Shown piece by piece: positions 17,977-27,670 of a stretch of 64,000 nucleotides of DNA. Location: positions 434,001 through 498,000 of the forward strand of contig JAVJWR010000033.1 of the NCBI GenBank assembly GCA_040221975.1, read 5' to 3'. The notes below the pieces were generated by a model that saw only the letters and a program-made list of their open reading frames with translations, made no database searches and had not been told where the DNA came from. Source of the stretch: Haliea sp040221975 (GTDB taxonomy: Bacteria; Pseudomonadota; Gammaproteobacteria; Pseudomonadales; Halieaceae). The translations under genes and the position numbers were made by a program. The stretch's first letter is position 1; the number at the start of each line of letters is the position of its first letter.

Positions 17977-20139
17977 TCAGGCCGCGCCCTGGGCCTCGTT
18001 GACCGCGTCCAGCACGTCCCGGGCACAGACCGGAATCGGGGTGCCCGGACCGAAGATGCATTTGACCCCGGCCTCGTAGAGGAAGTCGTAGTCCTGCCGC
18101 GGAATCACGCCGCCGGCAATCACCACGATATCCTCCGCGCCCTGCTTGCGCAGCTCTTCCACCAGCTGCGGAATCAGGGTCTTGTGACCCGCTGCGAGCG
18201 ATGAGGCGCCGACCACGTGCACGTCGTTCTCGATCGCCTGCCGGGCGACTTCTTCCGGCGTGGAAAACATCGGTGACAGGTCGATATCGAAGCCGACATC
18301 GGCAAAGGCGGTGGCGACCACTTTGGCACCACGGTCGTGACCGTCCTGGCCCATCTTGCACACCAGCATGCGCGGACGGCGGCCGTATTTGGCCACAAAC
18401 TCATCGATATCCATGCTGATCCCCTGCCAATTCTCGTCCTGCTGGAAGGCGGAGCCGTAGACGCCGGACACGGTCTGGGCCTGGGCATTGAAGCGGCCGA
18501 ACTCGCGCTCCATGGCGAAGGAGATTTCCCCCACCGTGGCCCGGCGCCGGGTCGCCTCGATGGACAATTCCAGCAGGTTGCCCTCGCCACTGACCGCCGC
18601 CTGGTAGATCTGCTCGAGGATGTCTTCCACCGCAGCCTCATCACGATTCTCCCGGACCTTTGCCAGCCGCGCCAGCTGGGAAGTGCGTACCGCATCGTTA
18701 TCGATCTGCAGCACATCAAACACGCTGGCATCATCGGTGCGGTACTTGTTGACCCCGACGATGACATCCTCGCCGCGGTCGATCCGGGCCTGCTTGCGCG
18801 CCGCAGCCTCTTCGATGCGCAGCTTGGGCATGCCGGTCTCGATCGCCTTGGCCATGCCGCCGGCCTGCTCGACCTCTTCGATCAGCTCCCAGGCCTTGTC
18901 GGCGATCGACTGTGTCAGGCTTTCCATCATGTAGGAGCCGCCCCAGGGATCAACGACATTGGTGATGCCGGTTTCTTCCTGGATAATCAGCTGGGTATTG
19001 CGGGCTATGCGGGCGGAAAACTCCGTGGGCAGGGCAATCGCCTCGTCCAGGGCGTTGGTATGCAGGGACTGGGTGCCGCCAAAGACCGCCGCCATGGCTT
19101 CGATGGTGGTGCGCACCACGTTGTTGTAGGGGTCCTGTTCGGTCAGCGACCAGCCGGAGGTCTGGCTGTGGGTGCGCAACATCGAGCTCTTCGGATTCTT
19201 CGGATTGAACTCGCTGACGATCCGTGTCCACAGCAGGCGCGCTGCGCGCAGCTTGGCGATCTCCATGTAGAAGTTCATGCCGATGCCCCAGAAGAAGGAC
19301 AGGCGCGGCGCAAACTCATCGATATCGAGGCCCGCCGCCAGGGCGGTGCGGATGTACTCCTTGCCGTCTGCCAGGGTGTAGGCCAGTTCCAGCGCGGCGT
19401 TGGCACCGGCCTCCTGGATGTGGTACCCGGAGATCGAAATGGTATTGAACCGGGGCATGTTGCGCGAGCAATAGGCGATGATGTCGCCGATGATCTTCAT
19501 GCTCGGCGCCGGCGGGTAGATGTAGGTGTTGCGCACCATGAATTCTTTCAGAATGTCGTTCTGGATGGTGCCCGCCAATTGCTCCTGTTTCACGCCCTGC
19601 TCTTCCGCGGCCACGATATAGCCCGCCAGGATCGGCAGCACCGCACCGTTCATGGTCATCGATACCGAGACCTGCTCCAGCGGAATGCCGTCGAAGAGTA
19701 TTTTCATATCCTCGACGGAATCAATGGCGACACCGGCCTTGCCAACGTCGCCGGCCACCCGCGGGTGATCGGAGTCATAGCCGCGGTGGGTGGCGAGGTC
19801 GAAGGCCACCGACACGCCCTGTCCCCCGGCGGCGAGTGCCTTGCGGTAAAAGGCATTGGATTCCTCGGCGGTGGAGAAGCCCGCGTACTGGCGGATGGTC
19901 CAGGGGCGGCCCGCATACATGGTGGCCTGGGGCCCGCGCAGGTAGGGCGAGAGTCCCGGCATGGTATTGGTGTACTGCAGGTTTTCCAGGTCTTCAGCGG
20001 TATACAGGGGCTTGACGTCGATCCCTTCCGGCGTGTTCCAGGTCAGCGCGTCGATACCCTTGCCCTTGAGGCTTTTCTCCGCTTCAACACGCCAGCTTTC
20101 AGGGTTGGCACTGGCCGGGTCGTAGATCTTGTCGCTCAT
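17977..20139 (-). CDS. scpA: Methylmalonyl-CoA mutase, single-chain type
   Basis: Adenosylcobalamin enzyme converting (R)-methylmalonyl-CoA to succinyl-CoA. The 720 residues carry both the substrate TIM barrel (about 30-560; e.g. YAGFSTAEESNAFYR, SISGYHIQEAGA, RTHSQTSGWSL) and the C-terminal B12 domain, whose lower ligand His is in GQDGHDRGAKVV near residue 595. This is the homodimeric E. coli Sbm-like form, not the two-subunit MutAB form. It lies 23 bp after the epimerase gene and 4 bp before meaB. Confidence 0.97.
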   Translation of the reverse strand: MSDKIYDPASANPESWRVEAEKSLKGKGIDALTWNTPEGIDVKPLYTAEDLENLQYTNTMPGLSPYLRGPQATMYAGRPWTIRQYAGFSTAEESNAFYRKALAAGGQGVSVAFDLATHRGYDSDHPRVAGDVGKAGVAIDSVEDMKILFDGIPLEQVSVSMTMNGAVLPILAGYIVAAEEQGVKQEQLAGTIQNDILKEFMVRNTYIYPPAPSMKIIGDIIAYCSRNMPRFNTISISGYHIQEAGANAALELAYTLADGKEYIRTALAAGLDIDEFAPRLSFFWGIGMNFYMEIAKLRAARLLWTRIVSEFNPKNPKSSMLRTHSQTSGWSLTEQDPYNNVVRTTIEAMAAVFGGTQSLHTNALDEAIALPTEFSARIARNTQLIIQEETGITNVVDPWGGSYMMESLTQSIADKAWELIEEVEQAGGMAKAIETGMPKLRIEEAAARKQARIDRGEDVIVGVNKYRTDDASVFDVLQIDNDAVRTSQLARLAKVRENRDEAAVEDILEQIYQAAVSGEGNLLELSIEATRRRATVGEISFAMEREFGRFNAQAQTVSGVYGSAFQQDENWQGISMDIDEFVAKYGRRPRMLVCKMGQDGHDRGAKVVATAFADVGFDIDLSPMFSTPEEVARQAIENDVHVVGASSLAAGHKTLIPQLVEELRKQGAEDIVVIAGGVIPRQDYDFLYEAGVKCIFGPGTPIPVCARDVLDAVNEAQGAA

Positions 20140-20162
20140 GGTAACTGTCTCCGCGGGCCCGC

Positions 20163-20573
20163 TCAGTGTTCGTCGGCGGGCTGGTTGATTTCGATCAGGA
20201 CGCCGTCACAGCTTTTCGGATGAATGAAGATCACCCGGGAGTTGTGGGCGCCGGGGGTCGGTGCGTCCGAGAGGAACTGGTAACCCCTGGCCTTGAGCCG
20301 CTCTACGTCCTCCTCGATATTATCCGAGCGGAAGCACAAGTGGTGCAGGCCGCCGCCGCGCTTTTCCAGGTAGGTGGCGATGGGGCCCTCGCCGTTCAGC
20401 GGGTGCACCAGTTCAATGTTGGTGGGCGGCAGCGGGAAAAAGGCCGTTGAGGTCTTGGCCGGCGCCACATCCTCGGTGCCCTCGAAGGGCAGGCCGAAGT
20501 CCTCCATGAAGCGCTTGATGGCCTTGTCGAAATCCGGCACTGCAATGGCGATATGGTCCAGGGCTGTAATCAT
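20163..20573 (-). CDS. mce: Methylmalonyl-CoA epimerase
   Basis: 136-aa vicinal-oxygen-chelate protein that interconverts (S)- and (R)-methylmalonyl-CoA, linking the carboxylase and the mutase. Metal-binding blocks are LDHIAIAV (His at 7), GGGLHHLCFR (His about 83) and the C-terminal Glu in GVLIEINQP. The start MITALDHIAIAV is the usual family N-terminus. It begins 10 bp after the carboxylase gene end, so it is part of the same transcript. Confidence 0.95.
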   Translation of the reverse strand: MITALDHIAIAVPDFDKAIKRFMEDFGLPFEGTEDVAPAKTSTAFFPLPPTNIELVHPLNGEGPIATYLEKRGGGLHHLCFRSDNIEEDVERLKARGYQFLSDAPTPGAHNSRVIFIHPKSCDGVLIEINQPADEH

Positions 20574-20583
20574 GGTCTGCCTC

Positions 20584-23397
20584 TCAAAGTACTTGCTGCA
20601 GGAAGCCGGCGGTGAGTTTGCGCTTGCGGGCTGCAATCTCCTCCGGGGCCACGACTTCGATTTTTTCGTCGGGGGTAATCTTGAACAGGGGCTGGCCCTT
20701 GTGAATGATGACCCCGTCGGTCTCCACCAGCACCTTGTCGATGGTGCCGGCAAAAGGTGCATAGACCTTGTTGAACATCTTCATGACTTCAACGATGTAC
20801 AGCGGGTCACCGGCCTCGAAGTGATCGCCCTCGCAGACGAAAAGTTCGTGTTGCGGCGATTCGCGACCATAGAACATGCCTCCGCTCTCAGCCAGGATCT
20901 CGTCGCCACGGGCGGCCACGGGCGGCACCAGCACCTTGGCCATACGGGCCTGGTGTTCCGGGTCCAGCAGGCCTTCCGGAATGTGAATGCTGAGGTCATC
21001 GTTCACGGTCAGGCTGTAGTAGCCGGTGGCTTCAGCAATGCTGGGCAGGACGGCCATGATATCGACACCGGCCTGAAAACCCAGGTGTGCGGAGCGAACC
21101 TCGTTCCAGCTGGCCCCGGTAAAGCCTGTCGGCGCTGCGTCCTCTGCCAGCAGGGATTGCAGGGCGATCCAGTCCGGCGCGTCGAGGCGGTTGTTGAGTT
21201 CAGCGTAGAAATCCAGCGCCTGCTGCAGGATATCGTGGTCATGGCCCCAGATCATGCGGGCAGCGGGCGCACCCGGCGTAAAGTCCATGTTGAGAAAGTG
21301 GTAGGTATCCGCAAGCAACTCCACCGGATTCTCGTTCCAGCTCAGTTTGCCTTCGATCACGGTGTAGCAGTCGCGGTTGATGCTGAGCCAGCCACTGAGC
21401 ACATGGGGCTCTTCCAGCAGACGCTGCAGGGGGCGCAGCAACAGGGTCTGTTTCAGCTCCATCGCGCTGTGCAGGGCCTTGGCGGCAGCCTCCTCCAGCC
21501 CTTTGACTCGCGCACGGCAGATTTCCCGCCAGGCGAAGTCCAGATCGATGTTGTTGGCCTGGTCCTTGAGCTCACCCACCGCTGTCAGGTAGGGCACGAT
21601 GAAGCGCGTGGTCGGCCGGGCGTTGATGTTCTGGCCAATAAACCAGTTCACCAGACCGTAGTGAAACTCCAGGTTGGTGGCGAGATCCTTGCCGCGCATG
21701 CGGGTGCGGCGGATGGTTTCCGCCATCTTCTCATAGGTCTCAAGCCGGCTTTCGCCCACTGTCAGCAACAGCGCGATATTGGAATCGTAGGCGCCGGCCA
21801 GGGTGTACTTCATGAACACGTCGGAGTCGGGATTGTGCAGGCTGATACCCTGGTCGTCGCGGATCTCTCCTTCGAGGGCGTCGCTCCAGTACTCGATCAC
21901 ACCGCCAGCGGAGGGCTGCAGCGCCTGGTTGGTCGCATTCAGGCGGGCCTCCACACTGTCGTTGTGGCGCAGGATCCGACTGGGCTTCGGCAGGCGCGGG
22001 CCATGGGCCGCCAGCAGCACCATCGCCTCCACCAGGGATTCCACCACAAAGCTGTCGTTGGGGTCATCGGGATTGCAGAAGCGCAGCGCGTAGCAGAGCT
22101 CGGTCACCCGGTGCTCCACCTGGATACGGGTATTCATCTCCATGAAGAAGTGCTTGTCGCCGTCGACGATGCACTCGAAGGTCGACACTGAATCCAGGCC
22201 CACCGCAGCACCGAAGCGGGCAGCCTCGTCTTCCATTTCCTCCAGGGTCACCAGGTCCTGGCGCAGCACCTGGGCCTCAATCTCCTGGCCCGCCGCCTCC
22301 GCCTGCTCTACGGCCCGGCGCAGGGACTCCACGGTGACCGAAACTTCCAGCAATTTCTGCTCGTGCATCTGCAGCGAGCAATCGCGGCCGCCCATGGTGA
22401 TGCACCAGTCGCCGTTGCCTAGCACCTGGATTTCCTGGTGGCGAGTGGTCTCAATATTCAGTTCGACCAGTACGTTCTTGTTGTCGCCAACGCCGGTGGT
22501 CTTCACCTCGTTGAGGATTTCCCGAACCAGTTCCGCGGTACGCTCGGCCTGGCCGACGCCAAGGATGCGCTGGCCCTTGCCGCCGCCGCCACTGATCGCC
22601 TTCAGCCGCACGCGGTTGCGCGGATAATCCGCCTGCATGCGACCCACGGCTTCAGTGAGGGTTTCGCAGAGTTCATCCACCGTGTAGAGATCGATACCCT
22701 TGTTGTAGGACGCAGCCAATACCTTGTCGGCCTTGTCTTCGATGCTCAGGGAGTCATCGTCGAGGACCTCGGGGTCTACCGCCAGGCCTTCGGCCTGACA
22801 CAGTGCGGTCAGTGCGGCGACATCGGGGTATTTCTTCAACAGGGTCAGGGCGGTGCCATTGTCGATACCGGGCGTCACCGAGACACCGGACTTGAGTGCG
22901 GTGCGCTTGGCTTCATCCTTGAGTCCGGCATCGTGCACGGTGCGTGAACAGGGGCCGATAAATTTGAGGCCGGCGCGCTCCATGGCGGCCACCATGGTTT
23001 CGTCCTCGGCCATGAAGCCATAGCCGGCGAATATGGCATTGTAATTGTTGTCGCGGGCAATGCTGATGATCTGGGCGATGCGCTGGTCGCGTTCTTCCTT
23101 GTTGGCGCCGGTGTAGTCCGGCACCCGGTGAACCCGGTCTGGATCCGTCAGGGAGCGAAGCTCAGGCGCCAGCGCATTCTGGTACACAATCGAGTCTTTC
23201 TCGGAGAGCAGGATGCCAAAATGTTCAATCCCCATTTCACCGAAGACGTCCATCGCCTCCTTGCGGATGGGGCCGCGGCAGATAATCAGCGGCCGCAGGT
23301 CGCTGCAGTCAAACTGCGCCACCCAGGGCGATACTTGCCGCGCGAGACGCCGGTCGCGGTGGATCAGGGGGTTGCGCAGATAGTATTCGTTGGACAC
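20584..23397 (-). CDS. Acyl-CoA (propionyl-CoA) carboxylase, fused biotin carboxylase/biotin carrier subunit
   Basis: 937-aa biotin carboxylase plus biotin carrier. The ATP-grasp part shows GGGGKGQRI, RHQEIQVLGNG and the catalytic MNTRIQVEH; about 70 extra residues lie between VSVTPG and GGGGKG. The C-terminal carrier has the biotin Lys at about 873 in EVMKM, where most carriers have EAMKM. GTG 23397 is chosen because GAGGAAA lies 6 nt upstream; GTG 23460 would add 21 basic residues and overlap the preceding gene. Between the carboxyltransferase and epimerase genes, it probably carboxylates propionyl-CoA; another acyl-CoA is possible. Confidence 0.88.
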   Translation of the reverse strand: MSNEYYLRNPLIHRDRRLARQVSPWVAQFDCSDLRPLIICRGPIRKEAMDVFGEMGIEHFGILLSEKDSIVYQNALAPELRSLTDPDRVHRVPDYTGANKEERDQRIAQIISIARDNNYNAIFAGYGFMAEDETMVAAMERAGLKFIGPCSRTVHDAGLKDEAKRTALKSGVSVTPGIDNGTALTLLKKYPDVAALTALCQAEGLAVDPEVLDDDSLSIEDKADKVLAASYNKGIDLYTVDELCETLTEAVGRMQADYPRNRVRLKAISGGGGKGQRILGVGQAERTAELVREILNEVKTTGVGDNKNVLVELNIETTRHQEIQVLGNGDWCITMGGRDCSLQMHEQKLLEVSVTVESLRRAVEQAEAAGQEIEAQVLRQDLVTLEEMEDEAARFGAAVGLDSVSTFECIVDGDKHFFMEMNTRIQVEHRVTELCYALRFCNPDDPNDSFVVESLVEAMVLLAAHGPRLPKPSRILRHNDSVEARLNATNQALQPSAGGVIEYWSDALEGEIRDDQGISLHNPDSDVFMKYTLAGAYDSNIALLLTVGESRLETYEKMAETIRRTRMRGKDLATNLEFHYGLVNWFIGQNINARPTTRFIVPYLTAVGELKDQANNIDLDFAWREICRARVKGLEEAAAKALHSAMELKQTLLLRPLQRLLEEPHVLSGWLSINRDCYTVIEGKLSWNENPVELLADTYHFLNMDFTPGAPAARMIWGHDHDILQQALDFYAELNNRLDAPDWIALQSLLAEDAAPTGFTGASWNEVRSAHLGFQAGVDIMAVLPSIAEATGYYSLTVNDDLSIHIPEGLLDPEHQARMAKVLVPPVAARGDEILAESGGMFYGRESPQHELFVCEGDHFEAGDPLYIVEVMKMFNKVYAPFAGTIDKVLVETDGVIIHKGQPLFKITPDEKIEVVAPEEIAARKRKLTAGFLQQVL

Positions 23398-23446
23398 GCG
23401 ATCTTTCCTCAGTCTGTCTGTCTTTCTGTCGGGAGTCGGAGCGGGC

Positions 23447-25180
23447 TTAGTGGAACTCACGTTGCACGGATGTGAGCGGCTCCGCGGTGTAGTGGCGCAG
23501 GCAGAAGTCCATGTGCTCGGCGAGCACCTGGCGTAGATCCGAGGGCATCACGATCTGGGAAATGGAGCCAAGACTGAGCGCCTCGTTCGGGTTCATCAGT
23601 TCCTGTTCGTAGCGCTGGGCCAGCAGCTGTTCCTCGGCTCGAACCCAGGCATTGACCAGCTGGGTAGCGGCAGTTTTCGCCTCGTCAGCGGAGAGGCCCG
23701 CCGTCATCTGCGCCCTGGTCTCGGCGGCAATCTTGTCGGCTACGCCGGCGCGAATGTGGCGCAGTTCATCCTTGTACACGTACTCCACTCCCGCCGGCCC
23801 CATCACCGCTACCCGGGTGGTCGGCAGGGCAACAACGAAGTCGGCCCCGGTGGGATAGTTGTTGTAGGACGCGTAGGCACCGCCAAAAGCGTTGCGCACC
23901 AGCACCAGGAAACGCGGTGTGCGCAGATCGACAATCGCGTCGAGCATGGCGCGGCCGGCCTGCACGATACCGCGTGCTTCCTGCTCCTTGCCGGGCAGGA
24001 AGCCAGTAGTATCCTCGAGGAAGATAACGGGAATGTTGTACAGATTGCAGAAGCGGATGAAACGCGCGTTCTTGTAAGCCGCATCGATATCAATCTGGCC
24101 CGAGGCCACCGCCGAGTTGTTGGCCACGAAACCCACCACGTTGCCGCCAAGGCGCCCGAGAGCGGTGATGGTGTTGCGGGCGCGCTCGGCCTGGATTTCG
24201 ATGAAATCGCCGTGGTCGCAGAGTTGCTGGATGAGAATGCTGATATCGATGGGGGTATTGTAGCCCGTTGGGGAATTGAAGGCCTTTTTCAGCAGGATAT
24301 CGATATCCCAGGTCTTGCGACTGACAGGGTCCGAGGATGCCAGGTAGGGTGCAAGGCTGCTGTTGTTGTCCGGCAGGTAGTTCAGCAGTGCCCGCACCTT
24401 GCGCAATGCCGCCACTTCGTCCGGCACCACGAAATCGGTAACGCCGCTCTGGCTGTGGACCCCCGGGCCACCGAGTTCGTCGGGAGTCACATCTTCACCA
24501 AGGACCGATTTCACCACGCCGGGGCCGGTAAGACCAAAGAAAGTGTCGTTGGGCTGGATCAGGAAGCTGCCCTGGCGCGGCAGGTAGGAACCACCACCGG
24601 CGTTGAACCCGAACATGCACATGATGCTCGGTACCACGCCGCTGATCTTGCGCAGCGCAGTAAAGGCATCGGCATAGCCGTCCAGGCCGCCGACACCAGC
24701 CGGGATATAGGCGCCTGCGGAATCATTGAGACCGACCACGGGAATCTTGCGCTTGGCCGCCAACTCGAACAGCCGCGCCAGCTTCTTGCCATTGGTGGCA
24801 TCCATGGAGCCGGCCCGAACCGTAAAATCGTGGCCGTAGATGGCGACGTCGCGACCGTTGACTTTGATCAGGGCCGTGACCAGTGAGGCGCCGTCGAGAT
24901 TTGGCCCCCAGTTCTGGTACAGGATCGTGGGCGCAGCATCGGCGAGGTAGTCGATGCGCTCCCAGATCGTCATCCGGTTCTTCTGGTGTTGACGCTGGGT
25001 ATTGCGCACACCCGCTGCTCTCAGCGGGCGCTGCTGCAGTTCCCAGCCCGCCTTCAGGGATTTTTCGTACAAACCGGGTGCCGACGCCAGCTGGCCGGGT
25101 ACCTTGAATTCCTGTTCATCCACGGTGGCAAACGGGTTGTTGAGAGAGGCAATCAGGTCGATCTCGGTACTTTTCTTCAT
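23447..25180 (-). CDS. Acyl-CoA carboxylase carboxyltransferase subunit (propionyl-CoA type)
   Basis: 577-aa biotin-dependent carboxyltransferase with N and C crotonase-like halves. Blocks: KIPVVGLNDSAGAYIPAGVGGLDGY, FNAGGGSYLPRQGSF, FLEDTTGFLPGKEQEARGIVQAGRAML, RNAFGGAYASYNNYPTGADF, AVMGPAGVEYVY. It transfers carboxyl from biotin to the acyl-CoA. ATG 25180 has GGAAA 5 nt upstream; ATG 25192 lacks a ribosome site. It is the first gene of the leftward operon running to meaB, whose products convert propionyl-CoA to succinyl-CoA. The carboxylase gene follows 49 bp after its stop. Confidence 0.92.
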   Translation of the reverse strand: MKKSTEIDLIASLNNPFATVDEQEFKVPGQLASAPGLYEKSLKAGWELQQRPLRAAGVRNTQRQHQKNRMTIWERIDYLADAAPTILYQNWGPNLDGASLVTALIKVNGRDVAIYGHDFTVRAGSMDATNGKKLARLFELAAKRKIPVVGLNDSAGAYIPAGVGGLDGYADAFTALRKISGVVPSIMCMFGFNAGGGSYLPRQGSFLIQPNDTFFGLTGPGVVKSVLGEDVTPDELGGPGVHSQSGVTDFVVPDEVAALRKVRALLNYLPDNNSSLAPYLASSDPVSRKTWDIDILLKKAFNSPTGYNTPIDISILIQQLCDHGDFIEIQAERARNTITALGRLGGNVVGFVANNSAVASGQIDIDAAYKNARFIRFCNLYNIPVIFLEDTTGFLPGKEQEARGIVQAGRAMLDAIVDLRTPRFLVLVRNAFGGAYASYNNYPTGADFVVALPTTRVAVMGPAGVEYVYKDELRHIRAGVADKIAAETRAQMTAGLSADEAKTAATQLVNAWVRAEEQLLAQRYEQELMNPNEALSLGSISQIVMPSDLRQVLAEHMDFCLRHYTAEPLTSVQREFH

Positions 25181-25313
25181 TCTGTTTTCCATGCTGGTTC
25201 AACGCCGCTTCCTGAAAAGCCGGCCACTGCCTCTACCTTCTGTCGAGGTTCCCGGGTTTACTTGTGACGGTGGCCGGGCTTACGATGTCGCCCCGGCTCA
25301 AATTCGGCGCACC

Positions 25314-25342
25314 ACATTAATTCCAAGGCGTGGGAATGTCAA
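25314..25342 (-). promoter_or_regulatory. Predicted sigma-70 promoter of the propionyl-CoA operon
   Basis: In the 317-bp gap 25181-25497 the minus strand has a perfect -35 TTGACA (25337-25342) and a weak -10 TAATGT (25314-25319) with 17 bp between them; ATTAAT two bases upstream is an alternative -10. The leader to the ATG would be about 125 nt. On the other strand towards pabB, TTGACC occurs at about 25413 but no good -10 follows at the right distance. Nothing else coding is seen in this gap. Confidence 0.5.
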
Positions 25343-25497
25343 TTTAACGGCCCGCTAACGCGACTGCAAAAGATACCGCATATGCCCTGCCCCGCCCCCC
25401 ATTTGACCTCGTATTGCGTAGTTTTCGACCTCTTACTTTACGCAAATACTCAGCGTCAACATGGCTTCACTGTAGCGCAGCCCATCGGTACCCGGAC

Positions 25498-26862
25498 ATG
25501 AGCCTGCATTTTGACGAACTGGACTGGCAGCCCGACAGCGCGCGTCTGTTCACAACCCTGCGCGACCTCCCTTTCCCCGCCTGGCTGGACAGCGCCCAGC
25601 CCTGGGCCGGCAATGGCCGTTATGACATCCTGGCCGCAGCACCCAATACAGACACGCCACCAGTGCCGGGTGTGGAGGCGCCGGCTGCCACCTGGCGCAG
25701 TTACTTCGACAGTCTGGCGCAATACCATCGGGAACACTATGTCGGCATCGCTCCCGCGGTACAGCGCCTGCCGTTCTGCGGCGGCCTGCTGGGCTACCTG
25801 GGCTACGAGCCCGGCAACGCCCTGCACGCCGTCGCGCACTCGCAAGCCAGTGCGGTTACAACCCCGGCAGCCCAGATCGGAGCCTACGACTGGTGCCTGA
25901 TACAGGACCATCTGCTGCGGCGGTCCGTGCTGGTGTCCCTGCCCTGGGTCAGCCCGGCTACCCGCCGGGCTTTGCGGCTGCGTCTCCAATCCGCGCAGGA
26001 ACCTGTGCCCGGCAACAACTTCAAGCTGCTCGGCAGCTTCACGCCGAGCATCAACCGGGATCACTACCGGGCAGCCTTTGCCCGCATTCAGGACTACATC
26101 CAGGCCGGAGACTGCTACCAGGTCAACCTGGCGCAGCGCTTCGAGGCTCCGTACAGCGGCGATCCCTTCACCGCCTACCAGATCCTGCGCGAGGTCGCCG
26201 CCGCGCCATTTTCCGGTTACCTGCAGCTGGCCGACCAGCAGGCACTGCTGTGCCTGTCCCCGGAACGATTCCTGTCCCTGCAGGGACAGCAGGTGGAAAC
26301 CCGTCCCATCAAGGGCACCCGCCCCCGCTTCGCGGACCCCGCTCGCGACCTGCGCAGCGCCCGCGAGCTGCGCAACAGCCCCAAGGATCGCGCCGAGAAC
26401 CTGATGATCGTCGACCTCCTGCGCAACGACCTGGGCCACAGTTGCGTGCCCGGCAGCATTCACGTCGACCAGCTGTTCTCCCTGGAAACCTATCCGACGG
26501 TGCACCACCTGGTCAGTACAATCCGCGGCGAACTGGCACCCGACCGCGGCCCCCTGGACCTGCTGCGCGACAGCTTCCCCGGCGGCTCCATCACCGGCGC
26601 CCCCAAGCGCCGCGCCATGCAGATCATCTCCGAACTCGAACCCCACGGCCGCGAGGCCTACTGCGGCTCCCTGCTGTACATCAGTGCCGACGGCCACATG
26701 GACAGCAACATCGCCATCCGCAGCCTGGTGGCCGACAACGGCAGCCTGCGCTGCTGGGGCGGTGGCGGGATTGTGGCGGATTCGGAGGCGGACCAGGAGT
26801 ACCAGGAGACCTACGACAAGGTGGGCCGATTCCTCAGCACTCTGGAGCAGCGGTTCAGGTAG
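25498..26862 (+). CDS. pabB: Aminodeoxychorismate synthase component I
   Basis: Makes 4-amino-4-deoxychorismate from chorismate and ammonia for folate synthesis. The 454-aa length equals E. coli PabB (453). The decisive residue is Lys272 in PIKGT: PabB has Lys here while anthranilate synthase TrpE has PIAGT. Further chorismate-binding blocks are DCYQVNLAQRFE, FPGGSITGAPKRRAMQII and YCGSLLYIS. ATG 25498 (MSLHFDELDW) is preferred to the upstream in-frame codons, which would add 28 unconserved residues. It stands alone, converging on thrH. Confidence 0.95.
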   Translation: MSLHFDELDWQPDSARLFTTLRDLPFPAWLDSAQPWAGNGRYDILAAAPNTDTPPVPGVEAPAATWRSYFDSLAQYHREHYVGIAPAVQRLPFCGGLLGYLGYEPGNALHAVAHSQASAVTTPAAQIGAYDWCLIQDHLLRRSVLVSLPWVSPATRRALRLRLQSAQEPVPGNNFKLLGSFTPSINRDHYRAAFARIQDYIQAGDCYQVNLAQRFEAPYSGDPFTAYQILREVAAAPFSGYLQLADQQALLCLSPERFLSLQGQQVETRPIKGTRPRFADPARDLRSARELRNSPKDRAENLMIVDLLRNDLGHSCVPGSIHVDQLFSLETYPTVHHLVSTIRGELAPDRGPLDLLRDSFPGGSITGAPKRRAMQIISELEPHGREAYCGSLLYISADGHMDSNIAIRSLVADNGSLRCWGGGGIVADSEADQEYQETYDKVGRFLSTLEQRFR

Positions 26863-26969
26863 TTGCGATTTGGGCGTTGGTGTAGGGCGGCGTGTCCCGG
26901 GAGGCCGCAGCATGGGCAGCGCGTGTTCGGAGCGCCAGAATCTACGCGCCGGCAAGTCGGCAAGTCAGG

Positions 26970-27587
26970 TCAGACTGTGAGCGGCCTGTTGCTGACATCC
27001 ACGAACGCCTGTTTCAGCGCCGGGAAGTCATGCACCGCCTGGAACTGCGGAAACTCGTCGATGACGTTCTGCGGCGCGTGGAACAGGATGCCGACCTCGG
27101 CCTCGCCCAGCATCGTGGTGTCGTTGTAGGAATCGCCGGCGGCAATGATGCGGTAGTGGAGACTGTGCAGGGCCTGTACGGAGGCGCGCTTGGGATCTTT
27201 CTGGCGCAGTTTGTAGTCGACCACGCGGCCGCTGTCGTCCACCTCCAGCCGGTGGCAGAACAGGGTCGGCCAGCCGAGCTGGCGCATCAGCGGTGCGGAA
27301 AATTCGTAGAAGGTGTCGGAGAGGATGATGACCTGGAAGCGTTCCCGCAGCCAGTCGAGAAAATCGGCGGCGCCGGGCAGGGGTTCGAGGGTGGCGATCA
27401 CTTCCTGGATGTCGTCGATCCTGAGTCCGTGCTGGTCGAGGATACGCAGACGCTGTTTCATCAACACGTCGTAATCGGGAATGTCCCGGGTGGTCGCGCG
27501 CAATTCGGGGATTCCGGTGCGCTCGGCAAAGGCAATCCAGATTTCCGGTATCAATACCCCTTCAAGGTCCAGGCAAGCCAGTTCCAC
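26970..27587 (-). CDS. thrH: Phosphoserine phosphatase / homoserine phosphotransferase ThrH
   Basis: HAD-superfamily enzyme of 205 aa that removes phosphate from phosphoserine and can pass it to homoserine (Pseudomonas ThrH). HAD motif I is DLEGV with nucleophile Asp7 and Glu9; motif II is LSDTFYEF; motif III/IV is DPKR...AAGDSYNDTTML. Length and sequence match ThrH rather than SerB. It ends 107 bp from the converging pabB; that gap has no clear terminator. cysB is 83 bp upstream on the same strand. Confidence 0.94.
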   Translation of the reverse strand: MELACLDLEGVLIPEIWIAFAERTGIPELRATTRDIPDYDVLMKQRLRILDQHGLRIDDIQEVIATLEPLPGAADFLDWLRERFQVIILSDTFYEFSAPLMRQLGWPTLFCHRLEVDDSGRVVDYKLRQKDPKRASVQALHSLHYRIIAAGDSYNDTTMLGEAEVGILFHAPQNVIDEFPQFQAVHDFPALKQAFVDVSNRPLTV

Positions 27588-27670
27588 GTGTCGTTCTCCC
27601 TGCTCGAATCAGAAAGCGGCACAATCTACCCAAGGGCGACAGCCGCCACAAGCGCTGTGCGGCAAAAAAT

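Noticed and set aside
18337..20223. A 628-codon open frame antisense to the methylmalonyl-CoA mutase gene, and similar long antisense frames at 20374-22191 and 25456-26955
   Set aside because: They lie wholly opposite genes with strong family matches, show no recognisable domain, and are expected from codon bias in GC-rich DNA.
23398..23460. Upstream start GTG 23460 for the fused carboxylase
   Set aside because: It adds 21 residues without family resemblance, and the strong GAGGAAA site lies just before GTG 23397.
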